Of a stretch of DNA of 64,000 bases, positions 40,301 through 54,300 are shown one piece after another; the first letter of the stretch is position 1; each line of letters opens with the position of its first letter. The notes below the pieces were generated by a model. The model did no database searches, was not told the DNA's origin, and was given only the letters and a program-made list of their open reading frames with translations. The stretch covers positions 51,247,501 through 51,311,500 of the forward strand of contig JANCRA010000001.1 in assembly GCA_024362935.1 (NCBI GenBank), read 5' to 3'. The stretch comes from Setophaga petechia (lineage: Eukaryota > Chordata > Aves > Passeriformes > Parulidae). The position numbers and the translations under genes were made by a program.

Positions 40301-41389
40301 AAAACGCTTACTGCCATTTACAACTGTCAGCCCCAAACATAATTAATGTGCAATCACAGCCAGACGAGCATCTTAAGGGACAACATGGTCTACTTAGCTC
40401 ACTTACTTATAGTAAAAAAGACTTTATTTTTAGGGATCACTGCTAATGGCAGACGGTTTCTTGGGGGCCATCACGGCTTAAGCAGATGTGGGAGCAGATG
40501 GCAGGACAATAATGCTTTTTTGGATGGTTGACTAATGCCTTTTGCCAAATGCCAATGGTAATAGAGATATTTTGCCAATGTCAGATCAAGCGACAAGGAA
40601 TTTTCATCCCAAGAGGTGACAGAAGTTGAATTCTACTTTTTGCTGTCTGTTTGTAAACACCAAGAAGTCCCCATGAACTATACTTAACAATATTTTTTGC
40701 CTTCCTTGCCTCCATCTAAGAAATTACTTTTCTCTGTATATTTTGAAAATGTAATACAAATATTTAATCAGTTTTGTCATGTCTCAACTCTGTTGAAAGC
40801 AGGATGACATATATACCAAAGCAAGGGAGTAAAATCTGTCCAGCAGAAGGGAAAATTTATGGCTGCAATTTTGCAGAGGGGCCCCTATGATGCAGTAAAC
40901 TGCAAGAATGAAGCATGAAGAGTTTATTAAAGCCATAAGAATCCTGCGATGAGATTACAGCCTTTATACTCTGCCATGCTTCAGATTTGATAACGCATGT
41001 CTCTCACCAACCCCCTCCCCCTGCCAGCTCTCCTGGAAAGGCAGAGAGAGGAAAGAATGCACAGTAGATTGATTTTGATTTCACATGTAGCATTCTCATT
41101 AATTTTCAAGGCATCAGCTCGTGCAGATCAAAGTGGCAGAAGACGCTGACATCAGCTTTCATATCTGAGAGGTTATCACTCCCTGATGATAAAATTGCTG
41201 GATTATCAAGGAGTGCATCTGAAAGTCTACAGCTACTGTAAAAAGCATTGTGACACATAAATGCACAATGTGACACCATTACTGTATCATCTTTACTGGA
41301 ACACTTAGCAAAACATTCTCAGTGACACCAAATGACAGTCATGCCTTTGATTTTATTTCTCAGTTTTGTAGCCTTGGAAACTGTAATTT
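28390..41389. other. Intergenic, no gene recognised
   Basis: This is 13 kb of mostly AT-rich sequence. Slightly GC-richer patches near 32460-32710, 33620-33960, 36000-36280 and 39990-40290 give overlapping short open frames on both strands but no family match. T-rich tracts lie near 28878-28889 and 38741-38754. Nothing here supports a gene. Confidence 0.6.
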
Positions 41390-41414
41390 GGGGAGGGGTG
41401 GGGTGGGGAGGGGG
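41390..41414 (+). promoter_or_regulatory. Strong G-quadruplex motif
   Basis: Five runs of four or more G follow one another, separated by single A or T bases (GGGGA, GGGGT, GGGGT, GGGGA, GGGGG). Four G4 tracts with one-base loops make a very stable predicted parallel quadruplex. It is isolated in AT-rich DNA, with no promoter or gene visible beside it. A function is not shown. Confidence 0.85.
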
Positions 41415-42180
41415 TAGAAACTTTTTCTTTTCCTTTGTCCTGACTGCCTCCAGCTCTGACATGACCATCTGCAGCGGAAAATGTGCCATAAAAGATCTGG
41501 ACCAGCATGGCCAAGGAATCTTTCACCTTTTTCAGCCCTGCTGATGGAGTGTCATTGCAACGGCAAATGATCCCATAACAACACCATTAGAAATGCTTAT
41601 TTTAACATTTCAGTTTTAGGTTTTCTGTTTTTTACACTCAGTTTGCTCCTATGCAGAACCTCAGGAATAAGAGACACAGTGTTCTGTGGACTTTATACGA
41701 GCAAGGCTCTCTGGTTTTCCTGTTTTGTTAGCACAGGAGACAAGTCCAGCAAAATACTATATCTTTCTTTAGCCTTCCTCTTTAATGTAGAGTACTGATA
41801 CTGAGTCCTAAGAGCACTCAGGGCCTAAAATAAATAGGAAAACAATTTCCCAGTAACTGGGGAGTATATCATCTCCGGCGCTTGGTTTTTGACAGCAGAG
41901 AGGTGTATTGCAAATACTCTGTGAAGCAGGGATAACAGTTACATTCACAGCCACTCTTTTCCCTCTTCTGTGTCCTACCATGACACACAGCAACCTTAGG
42001 GATGTGTTCCCAGCAGGAATACAGGGGAAGGGTTTTCTAAGAAGCTTGGGCATTTAGCTACACATTTCACTAAAGGCCTGGCTGGTTGCACTGCTCTGAG
42101 CTAGTTTGAAAGAAAACAAACCTGCAACATTTCTTCCCATCCTGAAAATCACAGAGGAGAGCAGATTCATCCTTTCATGT
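41415..42180. other. Intergenic, no gene recognised
   Basis: This is unremarkable sequence between the G-quadruplex motif and the long palindrome. No coding or repeat signal was recognised. Confidence 0.6.
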
Positions 42181-42238
42181 TAATTGCAGTTAATAAAAAC
42201 ACCAAAATATATTTTGGTGTTTTTATTAACTGCAATTA
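42181..42238. repeat. 58-bp perfect palindrome, no spacer
   Basis: The first 29 bases start TAATTGCAGTTAATAAAAAC and continue to the centre at 42209/42210. The second 29 are their exact reverse complement, ending AACTGCAATTA. Symmetry breaks at both outer flanks. Each end carries TA, which would fit TA target duplications of a mariner-like miniature element, but any palindrome starting with TA shows this. Strand-switch duplication is the other explanation. Confidence 0.97.
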
Positions 42239-45200
42239 CAAGGATTGCAAAAGTAAGTGTAGAAAGTACACTTGGAGCACACTTCATATAGGTTTTCTTC
42301 TTATCAACCACTGGGGCAGCATAGGGGAGAGGGAAGGCTGTGCTCTTGCTCACCACAAGTCTAAATCACTCCAGAAGTCTTCAGTCACAATTACTGCATG
42401 AACACTAAAATTCAAAACACAATTCTGAAATCAAGCTGTTCCAAAACTGCTAATACTCAGTCCCCACAATCAAAATGTCATGTGTGAGCAGTCCAGAAGA
42501 AAGTTATTTTTATGGCTTTAGCCTTGGCCAACCTGCCATCAACCTACCAACCAAGATTTAGTGGACATCCACCCGCTAGAGTTGGTTCGGCTCAGCTGCT
42601 TCATGTAAAGCACTGCATCTCCACTCTGCCTCAGTGCTTTTCTGATTAGCTTTGATCTGAGAGAGTACAAAAGAGTTACTAGCACTGGTCAGCATGTAAA
42701 TCACATGCCTCACTGAGAAACTAAAGACATTTGATTAGGTTTATCTAAGACAAAGGTGTGATTCACAAAGGCAAGGGGTTTGCAGTCAAAACTGAAATTT
42801 AGAGTGATCTCCTCAGGGCTGGGGCAAACACCATCTGCAGATGAAGGTGGTGGGATGGTGTCTGTGGCTTTGAGCTGACTGCAGGCTGCAGAACACTCCA
42901 AAGTATGCACACATCCAAACAGCCAGAAACCCTGGATGTCAGCTCAGGATGTTGGCCGTGCTGCCTGAACTTGCTTTGAAATACCCCCCACACCATATCT
43001 ACTAGCCCAGCTATCCTAAGGGGGCAGGAAGATGAATGACAAAACCCAGGCCTTTCTCAGGAATGTGAGTAACCTTACCAAACCCTCCACAAACAAACCC
43101 AGAAAGCCCACGTGGCTGACTAATGGGAATAGCTGTTTGGTTTGTGATTAGAAATAACAACAGGCCACCCAGAGAGAAAAAAAAAAGCCAAACCAAAACA
43201 ACAATGAACAAACCACAAAGACCAACTAGCAGAGTGCTATGCTAGGATAATCTGAATAGGAATTGCATAAAGTCCCTCTTTGGAAAGACACTGACCCCCT
43301 CCTTTATATACAGTGTGTGGTCACGATCACTGAAAAGTGAATAATGCATAACTCTTTTTCTTTTTTAAAAAAATGAACCTGTGATACAAGATCAATATAA
43401 TGAGTACTTAAACACATTCTAGACAGAACTCAGACTGAAGACATAATGAAAAAATACCACCCAGTAGAAGTAATAATACATCCTGTCAGTACTTGTAACA
43501 GTCCAAAAGCAATTTATCGACTAGAACCGTGAAGAAAATATTTCTGTTCAGTGGGATCTTATGTCATTTTGAAATGCATTTGTATTGCAAAACAGCACAA
43601 GAGTTGATGTTTCTTGTGAACCTTAAAAATACTTAAAAATGCTTGCAAAACTTGTGAAATTCCAAAAGGCTGTGTTTTTATATAGATGCATCTTTTTTGT
43701 TTAAAAAGAGAGGAGGATGTTTAAAATGAACATTGAAGCAATGTAAGAGAAAATAAAGAACATTTTAGCTTCAAAAGAATGTTACAGTACAAAAGTATCA
43801 ATGGAATTAAATGAAGCAGCATGAAAATTAAGTGTTTTAACTAATTGAAACAACTCAACGTTACTTAAATGACATGAACAAACTAATTGCTTCCAATCCC
43901 TCTAATTGAAAGAGGCATCAAATTGTATATGCGCCCATGAAGTTTCTGCTTTCTGAAACTGCACTGTTCCACTGGGAAACCCTTGTTTTGACACGTTTCT
44001 TATTTTGCATATATAAAATATGGAGTCTGTTGCTGCAAAAGAGGGGATGCATTGCTGTGTTCCTGGGTAAGCAAACTGCTGATGACTGCAAGAGCCTCTG
44101 GTTTTGCAACTCTTATCTGAACAATGGAAGCTGGTAAATGGTTCAAAACACCTTTCAAAAATGGTTCTTTTAAGCTCAAAGTATAAACAGTTGTCATGAG
44201 ACCATCAGATCATTCCTGGGAAATGTTCCTGCTTAGTTGAATTTTGAGAGCTACAGTATTTTTTAATGGGACCAGATGCCACTGAGGTGTGTTGATGGGG
44301 ATTTAGAAGCACAAATCCTTGCGTCACTAAAAGTCTGTGTCAGATTGTGACCTTCCCAAATTCAAAATATAACATAATTAAGCACAATACAGCCTATCAA
44401 AATACTTTTCTACAGTCTTGTACTTCCTTTACCAACTCATCAACTCTGGTGAGAATTTTTGGTATTGTTCAGTGACATTACATTGATAAATCTAGTATGT
44501 CACTGATGTTTTCAGATTGCTTTATCCTACAGAGCTTCTGTCCACTTTAACACACAAGCAAATGTCCTGTCATTTGCCAAAAGAACTTCATTGTCAGCCA
44601 GGGCAGGTGAGGATCTCATTCTAAGCTGAATGAAAAGCTGCCACTGAAGACACCACTGGCAATTTTAAAACTTAGATCATCCCAAGTCTTTTCTACACAT
44701 GAAAAGGTTATTATTTAACCTGCAAAACTGTATGTGATTAAAAGGTCAAGCTTCTAAAGGAGTTAATATTCTAACGTTATCAGCAGAGAACCTGTTGAGT
44801 TAATGACCATCTTAGGTCACCAAGTCAAGTGTTCTGCCCTATTAATATTTATAGCCAAGCAACTGAGTGAAGAGATTTGGCACCCATACAGTGCATTACT
44901 GGGCACACACCCTGCACGCAGGAAATGGTAAATAGCATGACTGCTAATTTACAGGGCAAAAAAACCCCAAGATGTAGAGGGGACTGGCTGCCACACACTT
45001 GTCCAAGAGGACCCTGAACCCCATGCTGGGAACTTGACTCAACAATCCTGGTGGCTGCCCCTGCTGAGACACAAGTTCTTAGCCAACATGCAGCACTGGC
45101 CTGAATGACAAAAAGGAGCTTCCACATCTCCAGGCATGCTTGGTGGAAAAGAAATAGGAGAGAGGGGTTACTACAGCTAATGGCACTACCATGGGAAGAC

Positions 45201-48139
45201 TGCAGGAGAGCGAAGGACAGTCATGGCAGCAGACAGACATGATTACTAGCATTGATCCCTGTTTTCAGACTTTTTTACAGTGTATTTTTAGCCCCAAAAG
45301 TAGTGTCTTTTTAAAGATACTAATAATACCTGCATTTTCATTTCTTGTAAAGTTAAGAGTAGAAACAGTTCATTTTGACTGTCATCAAAGTGTCTCCAAA
45401 CCAAACCTTCAAAATCTAAGTTGCAACTTTTGTGCTCCATGGGTAAATCATTCTTCTACTGTCTCCCTCTCTTACTGAGTTTGTTTCTATACTATCCTTC
45501 CAGTTTAAAATTGGATTAATGACTAAATAACCTTCCCATTTTTTTAGCCTCTGTGAGACTTTTCATTGTGTTTGTTGACCTTAATTAATCTTGAGAGGAT
45601 TTGTTATACATCTATCTTGGGATAATTAAGTTGCATTGTTTTAGGTGCTCTGTCTTAGTAACACTCTCCATAATTACTTCTGGAATCATACATCTCCTGT
45701 AAACCTGACTTTTGTTTCAATTTTGTTGCCTGTTTGAAAGCCATTCAAAAAGATTGTTGTAAATTGAGAAACAAAATGCCATTAAATGTATATTTTAACC
45801 TCTTCTTGATCAAAGCCATGTATTTCTAAAAAGATTCCGTATCTTTTTTGCTTTGCAGAAGTGTGTTGTGGTCAGCTATGATGTGGTACAGTACTAGAAT
45901 TTTAGCCAAACCACATTTCTTACAATACGGCTCTAAACAAGTTTATCAGGACCCAGTACAAATACTACATCAAAGCTGAAAACTCTGAACAAGACTGCAC
46001 AGGGGTTTCAGTCATATACAAAGCATTGCTCAATCCCCTCAAGAAGTTTGTGGAGATATAAAGCAGGGTCATTTTGCCCCAGCTGATCTCTCCTCCAGTC
46101 CTTTTTAATTCAGCAAAGATGTGGCCCTGCAGCCTTTGCCTGAAGCAGTTCCCTTCTCATTTTGGGCTGATGGCCCAGGATGGGGACATCAAAATTACAG
46201 CTTGATTCCCATCTGCTGCAGAGACCCACCTTCCCTCCCAGAAGCTGTCAAGTCTGGTGTTGCATCCTGAAATCCTGTGCTCCACGAATGACAGTGAGGG
46301 ATCTATCACTTCTTTGATCAGCTCACACATAGAATAACACAAACAGTGTCATACATCCACATGTACCAAAAAGTCAGATCAAATTAGAAATCAAAAGTGT
46401 TCAAGTCTCCCTTTTTATTTTTTGGCCTAGAACTTCATAGCCTGTTTTGAAGGTTGTTGGAATGCAAGCTGGAACAAAACTGCGCCCACCAGAGATGACC
46501 TGACCCGAGCCCTTTATGGGGAACACACACACAGATGTATAAATGAGCCCTTACTCCAGACCCAAACCTCGGTAGCACAGTCTGCATTTGCACTTAAGAG
46601 TTATCATAAAAAAAAAAAGAAAGCAAATGCCCATTGATAACTTGATCTTTAAATTTTACTATTTGAATGCCTTCCTTTGTGGCACCCCACCTCCCCAAAG
46701 ATCCCAAAAGATACTGCCAGGAAATGCCACCTGCAGAGCCCATACATTGGGACTGGCAACAGTAAATTAATTTTTCGCTAGAGAAGGGCTATCACTGCTG
46801 AGGACTGCCTTTGGACACACATAGTGGAAAGAGGAAAGGATTACCTTCAAACTGACCTGTCACCAGCCCTTGCAGCAAAGAGACCAGCAAATTACAGCAC
46901 AGAACTGTTCCACCCTGCTTTTCATTTGGGTTTGCATTTATAGCCTCAGTGGTATCTCAGCTCCCGTGCAGGATAAAGCAGTATGTGGAGTTTCTTGCAG
47001 AGTGCAAACCAGGAGGTCCAAGGACAACTCCAGAGCCAGTTACCAATACACATAAGAGCTCCCTGTCCAAAACCTCAGTAATTCCTTATCCCAGAAAGCC
47101 TGCTGTATATCTTGTACAAATGCACAAGCATGGACTACAGGACTGCAGTGTTTCACACAGCTAATGCATATATGCTCTCATTCATTCCAGTCTGACAGCC
47201 AGCCCTAAGGCATACTGTCACAATCCTGCCTTTCACAAGTAATTCACATCGAAGTACTACCCCTTCAAGAAGAAAATGTCAACCAGAAATGCTGCAACTC
47301 TGCAGTACATTCTCCTTCTTTTACACTGAGGAAAATCCCCGAGCAGAAACTGAACCCAATGGAAACTTCAAATATTGATGGAACACAGGACAGCAAAGAA
47401 AACTAGTTAACCTATTGAGTAACTACAGGATTAATATGTGTTTGCAGCTCCTTCTCAGGCAAAAAGGCTTTCCTAAAAGTTCTTATGGCATGAATTAAGA
47501 ATGACCTGACATGCCAGAGAGAAACTGGCTCTCTGTTCCAAGGAATTTTTGATGAAGCATTCAAAGTGGAACAATGCAATCAGAAGGAGGACAGGAAAAA
47601 GCAACTCAGTTTAAAAGTAGATAGGTCAAGTGCTCTGCTGAGGTGCAGTGAACTGAGGCTATCTCACAGCTGAATGATGTTTCCTACATCTCCTGAATAC
47701 CCACATCCAGATGACAAAGAATGAATAGTTCTAGAGTTAGAGGTCTGTGAACACAAGTACACCTGTAGACATGCACATATTCATGCTCTCTCATTTCTTA
47801 TTTTCTCTGTTTTCTATATCACAATGCAGTAAATGCACGCTCTTCACCCTGTTTGCCTCACCCCAGCATGCCAAGCACGACTCAGGTTTTGTCCATCAAG
47901 TCAAACAATGATCTGTGCTCCAGCTCACATCTACCACACTCCCGCAGCAGATCCCTACTTAGGAGCGACACCCCAGACAACTATTTAATAGCATCACACG
48001 GAAATTATAGCTGCTCCAAGAAAATTAATCCAAAGATTAATGACACCCAAGTAATTGGAAATGCTTATATGCTTTTGTTCTTATTTTAATTAAACGTGCT
48101 CAAGTTTGCAATGCAAATACAAAGACTCAAAATCTCCAT
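42239..48139. other. Intergenic, no gene recognised
   Basis: This is 5.9 kb of AT-rich sequence with short open frames only. A small A run lies at 46608-46619. No transposable element was recognised. Confidence 0.6.
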
Positions 48140-48361
48140 GTCTAAAGGGCAAAAAGTTAGACTGGATGTAAAGAAAACATTTTTTTACAATGTAGGGGGA
48201 GAAACTGAAACAGGCTGCCCAGGGAAATTGTAGGTGTCTCATCACTGAAATTGTTCAAAGTCAAATTGGACACAGCTTTAAGTAAAGTGATGTAGTGAGC
48301 AACAGGAGTCTGTGCCATGGCAGGGAGGTCCCAAACTATTCCACTGCAATTGTGTGATTCC
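48140..48361 (+). mobile_element. CR1 LINE 3'-end fragment, old and diverged (+ strand)
   Basis: The sequence follows the CR1 3' UTR consensus in order: GTTAGACTGGATGTAAAGAA, then GAAACAGGCTGCCCAGGGAA, a TTGTTCAAAGTC segment, TGCCATGGCAGGGAGGTCCC and an end at TGTGATTC. Mismatches are frequent, indicating an old insertion. No ORF2 sequence is present, so it is a 5'-truncated copy. Confidence 0.8.
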
Positions 48362-51300
48362 TACCAAAAGCAAGAACATATATAGTGAGGTAAATATGTT
48401 TTGGTTGCCAGTTTTTAAATGAAAACCCTAAAATTTTATATAAAGAAAAGTAGTGAAAACGCTGAAGTTGCAGTATTTCCTACCCAGAAATAAAGAGGTT
48501 CCTGCAGAGAGATTAAGGTACACCTTTGTCACTGATTCCTCTTAGCTTTCTTATCAGGTGAAGGTTTCACTCCAAATGCTGAGCAGGAATGAAGATCAAC
48601 ATGCCTTAACGTGATCACTGGAAAAAAGTGTTTTGCCTATTAAGACTTAGCTAAAAGTATTTTAAAAAAAATTCACATTGAAATCTTAAAAATGAAGAAA
48701 TTTATAGATATTGATTATGTGTCCTGGGCAGGAAAGGAAAGAAAGTAAAAGGAACAAAATATCATGATTTTATTCCTGGAAGCAGTGCTGATCCATCTGA
48801 CACAAATCAAAATAAAAGAATTTGACATATTCTTCAAACAGTAATTGATGAACAGATTACTGTATTAATTCTGTCATGGCATTTCCTATCTTCCTGTGTT
48901 CAGTTTTCTTTCTCACTAGCTCTCATTTTTCAAAATTATTTGTATTCAATTGAAAAATTTTCTCAGTTACAGTGATATGAGATGCCACATGCAGACCGAC
49001 TGTAGGGCACACTGAAACATTTCTTGCTGTCAGTGCATTCTTTGAATGGCCAAAGAGCACAGGAGTCACCATGCATGATCCCTGCAGAAACCTGATATAT
49101 ATCTATCAGCATTTCAGATTTGCACAAGGATACCTCACCGACAACATAAGCAGCCTAATTTGCAAAAGTGCTTGGGACACACAAGTTGATTTCCATAGGG
49201 ATTCCTGGAAATCAAGGCTTTTAAAGAGGCCCATCCTTGGGGAAATGCGCTTGACAGTGCTAATTATATATCTTCAAGTTACTTGGCACTCTTCTCCAAT
49301 CTCCCTGGCTGCTGCTAGGAGAACACTTTCAAGAATCAAGCCATTTTAATGCCCTAGAGTTAAATATGAAAGTATTTTTAGGCACAATACAGAAGGAAAA
49401 ACTAATATATAAGGGTAGAAGTCAAAATACAGTGTGCTATTCGAAACCGTAACATTGGTTTGCCATGGACAACACTCCAAGTTCAATTTCTCACCTAATC
49501 AAGGACTAGGGTCTCTTTGGACTGTTGGATAACTTTGTAGCTACCAAGAACTGATTTGGGGTGCAAGACTTGTTTTTAAACAGACAGCACACAAGATCTA
49601 ACCTCCATGAGATACATCACAGTTGTTACTGCCTCTCTCCCAGCAGCACTGCAGCTGCAAATGGAAATCCATACCATGAATCTCATTAATATCACAGTAT
49701 TGACCACCTTTCTCTCCCCACAGTAAATTCACAGTTCCATTTCCCTGCTTTATTGCTCTGCAGGCTCAGGTGACACACTGCACATAGTGACTCTGTGTGT
49801 CTGTTTCACAGTTTGTATCACTCAGAATCATTCCCTCCCAGATCTTTTGCAATGTGTGACACCCTTGGCTGGCCATTGTGACATCCACTGATCAGCTACA
49901 TAGTCAGGACTGAAATTTGTTTGCATGAACTGGTTGGAAATTTTTCTTCTTTCAATAGAAATTGCAGCTGGTAAAATGGAAGGCCCTGTGGGACCCAGAC
50001 CCAAACCTTTACCCAGGCTGTATACAGGCATAAAATCACATATGTAACTTAAATCAGTGAAAAAAACACTAAAGGACAGCCTTCAGTTTTGGCTGGGGTT
50101 GAAATATCTTCACTCAGAAGTGACATATACAAAATCCGATACTGGAAATGGAGTATCAAATTGTTCAGTCCCCTCAGTTGCTGTGGATGGGCAGGAATAA
50201 CAATGCATTTTGAGTAGTGGTGGTGGTTTTTTTTAAACAAAGCACATATCAGTGTATTGTTATTTAGCACACAATCACCTCAAACTAATGAGTAAAAGTG
50301 GATTTAAAATAACAATTTTTAACACTGAGCACTTATGGGTGAGGACATTTGGAGGCAATCCCCTCTCCAAAGTTTATTACATTTCAAAATAAATTAAGTT
50401 TTCTTAATCTATAGTTAGCATCTGCACTTAGTGCATCTTTTCTCTAAGCAAAGATAAAATGCCACGTATAACAAACTAATGGTTTAGAAATAGCTTTGAC
50501 ATTAATCACCCAAGTACCAAATTGGTGCCAATCCATTTATCTTGTCTGTGATATTTTCAGAAGAATGATAGATAAGTAAACTGCCACAAAAATATGGAGG
50601 TGCTTATCTGGAGCAGAATAAATTCCAGTGTTGGTTAAAAGGAAAATATGAAAGAGGCCATTAAACACATGCTCACACAAATTTATTTACATTAAAGAAC
50701 GAGGGGAGCATTTGCTGTAACTAAATGTAAGATAATTAGAAGTGGGAATTACCAATTAGAATCTATAAATTATCAATAAGTACCATTAAAAATACTGCAG
50801 TGCTGAATGAGGCACTGATAATACCAGCTCATTTTATTTTTTGGCACCGCCATTTCTAAGAACAGTTCTACACTGAACTTCTAGCATACAGTTTAGTTTA
50901 CTGATTTCTGGTGAGGTCAAAGCACTGAATCCCCCCCTTAAATTAAATATCTAGTAACAGTATGCAGCACCCTCCCTTCCAAATGCTGCTTGTTCTCACT
51001 CTGCATTGACCTAAACATGCATGCACCTAAATCCAACTTTAATGACAGTTTGCGTAGATTGACTACAACCTGTATCAGCACCTACAATAATACAGAAATA
51101 ACCTCTTAAGAAACTACAGAGCACCTGCAGAAACACCCAGGCCTGATCATTCCAGGATGGTGCCCAAAAATCTTGGTTCCCTTTCTTTGTCTGTGCTGCT
51201 TAGCAAGGTCTAGTCCCTCAAGATGGTTACTCTTTTTCAATGGATCACTTTCTTGTCCTTAAAATCAGGGGACACTTCCAATGTAAAACATAAATTTGTT

Positions 51301-54300
51301 CCTTTGAAACCAGAGTGCCTGAAGACCTGTTCAGTTATGCCAGCTCCTGGCACAGGCAGTGCCAGCCCTGAGTTTTAGGCACCACCACCATGAGACTGAT
51401 AAGGAAATCTGTGTCCCTGTCAAAGGGGAACAAACTTGGGGAGCACCAGGAGCAGGAAAGAGAGAGGATAAGTGACACATGGGTAACTTGCCATTTTTGA
51501 CTGAAATGGTGGGATCTGCAGGCAGTTTTTGGATAGGTAGGAACCATAGTGGTTCATAAAACCGTGATTCCCTGTAGTCCTGTCCTTGAAGGTGCTTAAT
51601 TTCTGCTAGTAACCCAGTTCACTCTTATGACAGCAGGCTTTAGTCCCTGCAAAACAATTATAATAGCCTCATAAATAGCAAACATTTATAATAGCCTCAA
51701 GACTGGGGCTGTTGCAGGGTCTATTGCCTGCAGACCAAGGACATATAATCAGTGAAAATCTCCTGGATCACAGCCCCCATCATGACACAGATGCATATGA
51801 AGACAAACAGAGAACATGCAAAACAGAGATGATATGTCTTAAAATATAGATTCTTTCAGAGATGTAATGCCCCCAGAACAGCACCTCAAGGCCTCACTAG
51901 AAATCTGTGCTGCAGGCTAAGAGGTTCCTTAATTTCAGCGATCTTGTAAGGGCCAAAATTACAAAATGCTTGTCTGGGGCTGGATAGGCAAGAGGGGAAG
52001 TCACTTCTGCTTATAGCTAATTTACATTTAGGCTCAAGCTGCCAGGTTTCCTGAGTGCAGGTTTCAATACTGGCATTGTCTGCAAAACAGTAAATTCCAT
52101 CTCCTGATGCTTTCAGATACCTTGGGTAGCCTGGCCATGAACACTATGGGAGGTAATGTTCACAAACAGTAAATTCAGCCGTATTTATCTAATTTAGTGA
52201 CATAAATTGCTCTCAAATCCATGGGAATCACAGTTTTAGTTTTAAATTCACCCCTTTTGCTGTCTCTGAACCCCTATATACTTTTCAGTATGATTTGGGG
52301 GACCATACTACCTCCATTATTCACTTCATTAAATATTTTTCTGTATAGTTTTGCCAGGACAAAGGTCTTTTCTAATGCTGACAAGTGTTAAGCTTTAAAA
52401 TTTTTCCATGTCCCTTTCTGTGGCCTCATATTTCTTCTCCTTACTTCTGAACTCCATTTATTTCCTCACAAACCAACCCATGACAACATTTGTCAATGAA
52501 TTTAATGCTCTAGTTAGCAAGGAAGAAGCTTGTTAGCCAACATTTATTATAAATTCTCTTCACTCAGCGGGCAATGGACTATACAGGCATTTGACTAGGA
52601 GATAAATTACAGAAAATAATTTTAGGTATTTTTTTATCCACTCAAAGTAGTCAATCTGAACTGAATGAAACAGAATGATTTTCATGGTGACAGCTGTAGC
52701 AAAAAGACTCCTATAAAAGTTATGCCTATACATAAAATACAGCCAAGAGGAAGTGCTGCCTGTAGTTAGAAGGGAATGCATAGTATTGTGCATAAATCTC
52801 TTATTATCCAGGCTAAGGCTGCTGGTCAGTGGGCATATGAATGCAGACCTAGGACCATCTGAAATATTTCAAACAGTGAAGGAAGGAAAAAAATCTAGGC
52901 AGCTTATAGGGTTATATAGAGTGCTTATAGAAATTTGGCCTCTGATTTATACTTAAATCAAGATGTTAGGCTGCTCAAATGCTTTTGGAAAAACACATTA
53001 GGTATGTGTCTCCTTCTAAAGGGGCCCATACAGTCTGTAGTGTCTGGCCCTCAAGTAGGTCTGTTGTGATCCCAAATCCAACTCCTGAGCATCTCAGAGT
53101 ATTTCTAAATTGTCATTTTCATAACACATTTCCTAGAGGAAGCTCTGAGTCAGAACAACTTTTGTTGGAAGCACCAAAAGAAAAACATTACTATGATGCA
53201 TGGAGCATTAGTCCCACTACAAAAAGAAAGAAAATAATGGAATCGCACTGTAATGATTTTCAAAACTATTAACTTTGTTAATGAGTCATTAAAAATTTAC
53301 TCCCTGCACTGATTCAGTGAGACAACACAGTCATTCATTAAAATCTCATCCAAAAGGTTTTAATCCAGCTGCTTCTTGAAATGTGCGGACAATGCATATG
53401 TTTTGTTCTAAATTACCAAAGTTTGGGCTGCTGAGAAAAACCTATTTTGGAAGGAATAATGCAAAAGTTTCCTCAAAGTATTTGCTACAGCTTGATTGCT
53501 GATATGTAAGTGCAGCTAAAAAATATCAGCACAAAAAAAAGAGGTGGACTCACACCTGACATACACCGAATGTTCAGCTATTTATCATTATCAAGCACTT
53601 CTGTCTCCTGTTAATCATATGTTTAATGCAAAATAATTACACAAGGTCACAGAATAGGAGGTATGTATTAAAGGACAGTAATATTTAATTACAATTATTA
53701 TAGGAACAGTAGTCCAATTTTAAAGAGTTTTGTTTTTAAAAAGCAGGCAAAGGAGAGAAAGCTGGCAGTCCTGCCAGCTCCTATGATTTCATTACAAACC
53801 CAGTGACATTTCATGCTCAAGTTGTGGCTCCTCAAGCCCTCTAACATGAAGGAAATTCTCAGCTTTTCTTTTATTCATAAGTGACTTGCTTTTCAGCTGA
53901 CAGGGGAAAGCTTGAAAAATATAAACCCTAAAGAAATGCCCAAGAGAAATACACATCCATGCACCCTGGAGTCTCCGGATTTTAAGGCAATCTCATGATT
54001 TATGGAATCTTTGCTCACAACTTCTCTACTCTGGCAAGTATTGAAGTTTTCTGAAGTGATCTATGAATGTGAATACACAATTACAGTATTGGCACCAGGC
54101 ACTATTGTATTTTAAATTAGAACATTTTCCTTTGACGTGTGGTGAACTAGCAGACAATGGTGCTGTGAGAAAAGTCACCAGGGAGTAAGTAGCAGGCACT
54201 TCTCAAGAGGACACCAGAAGGAAGGTTGGTCAAGTTTCAGGCTTCCTGTCCTCCATCATGCTGCCAGTTCTGTACCACTACAATTAAGGAGCCAAGATCA

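Noticed and set aside
53760..53779. 20-base palindrome with 9-base arms (AGCTGGCAG, TC centre)
   Set aside because: Arms of this length are expected occasionally in 64 kb, and nothing around it suggests a function.
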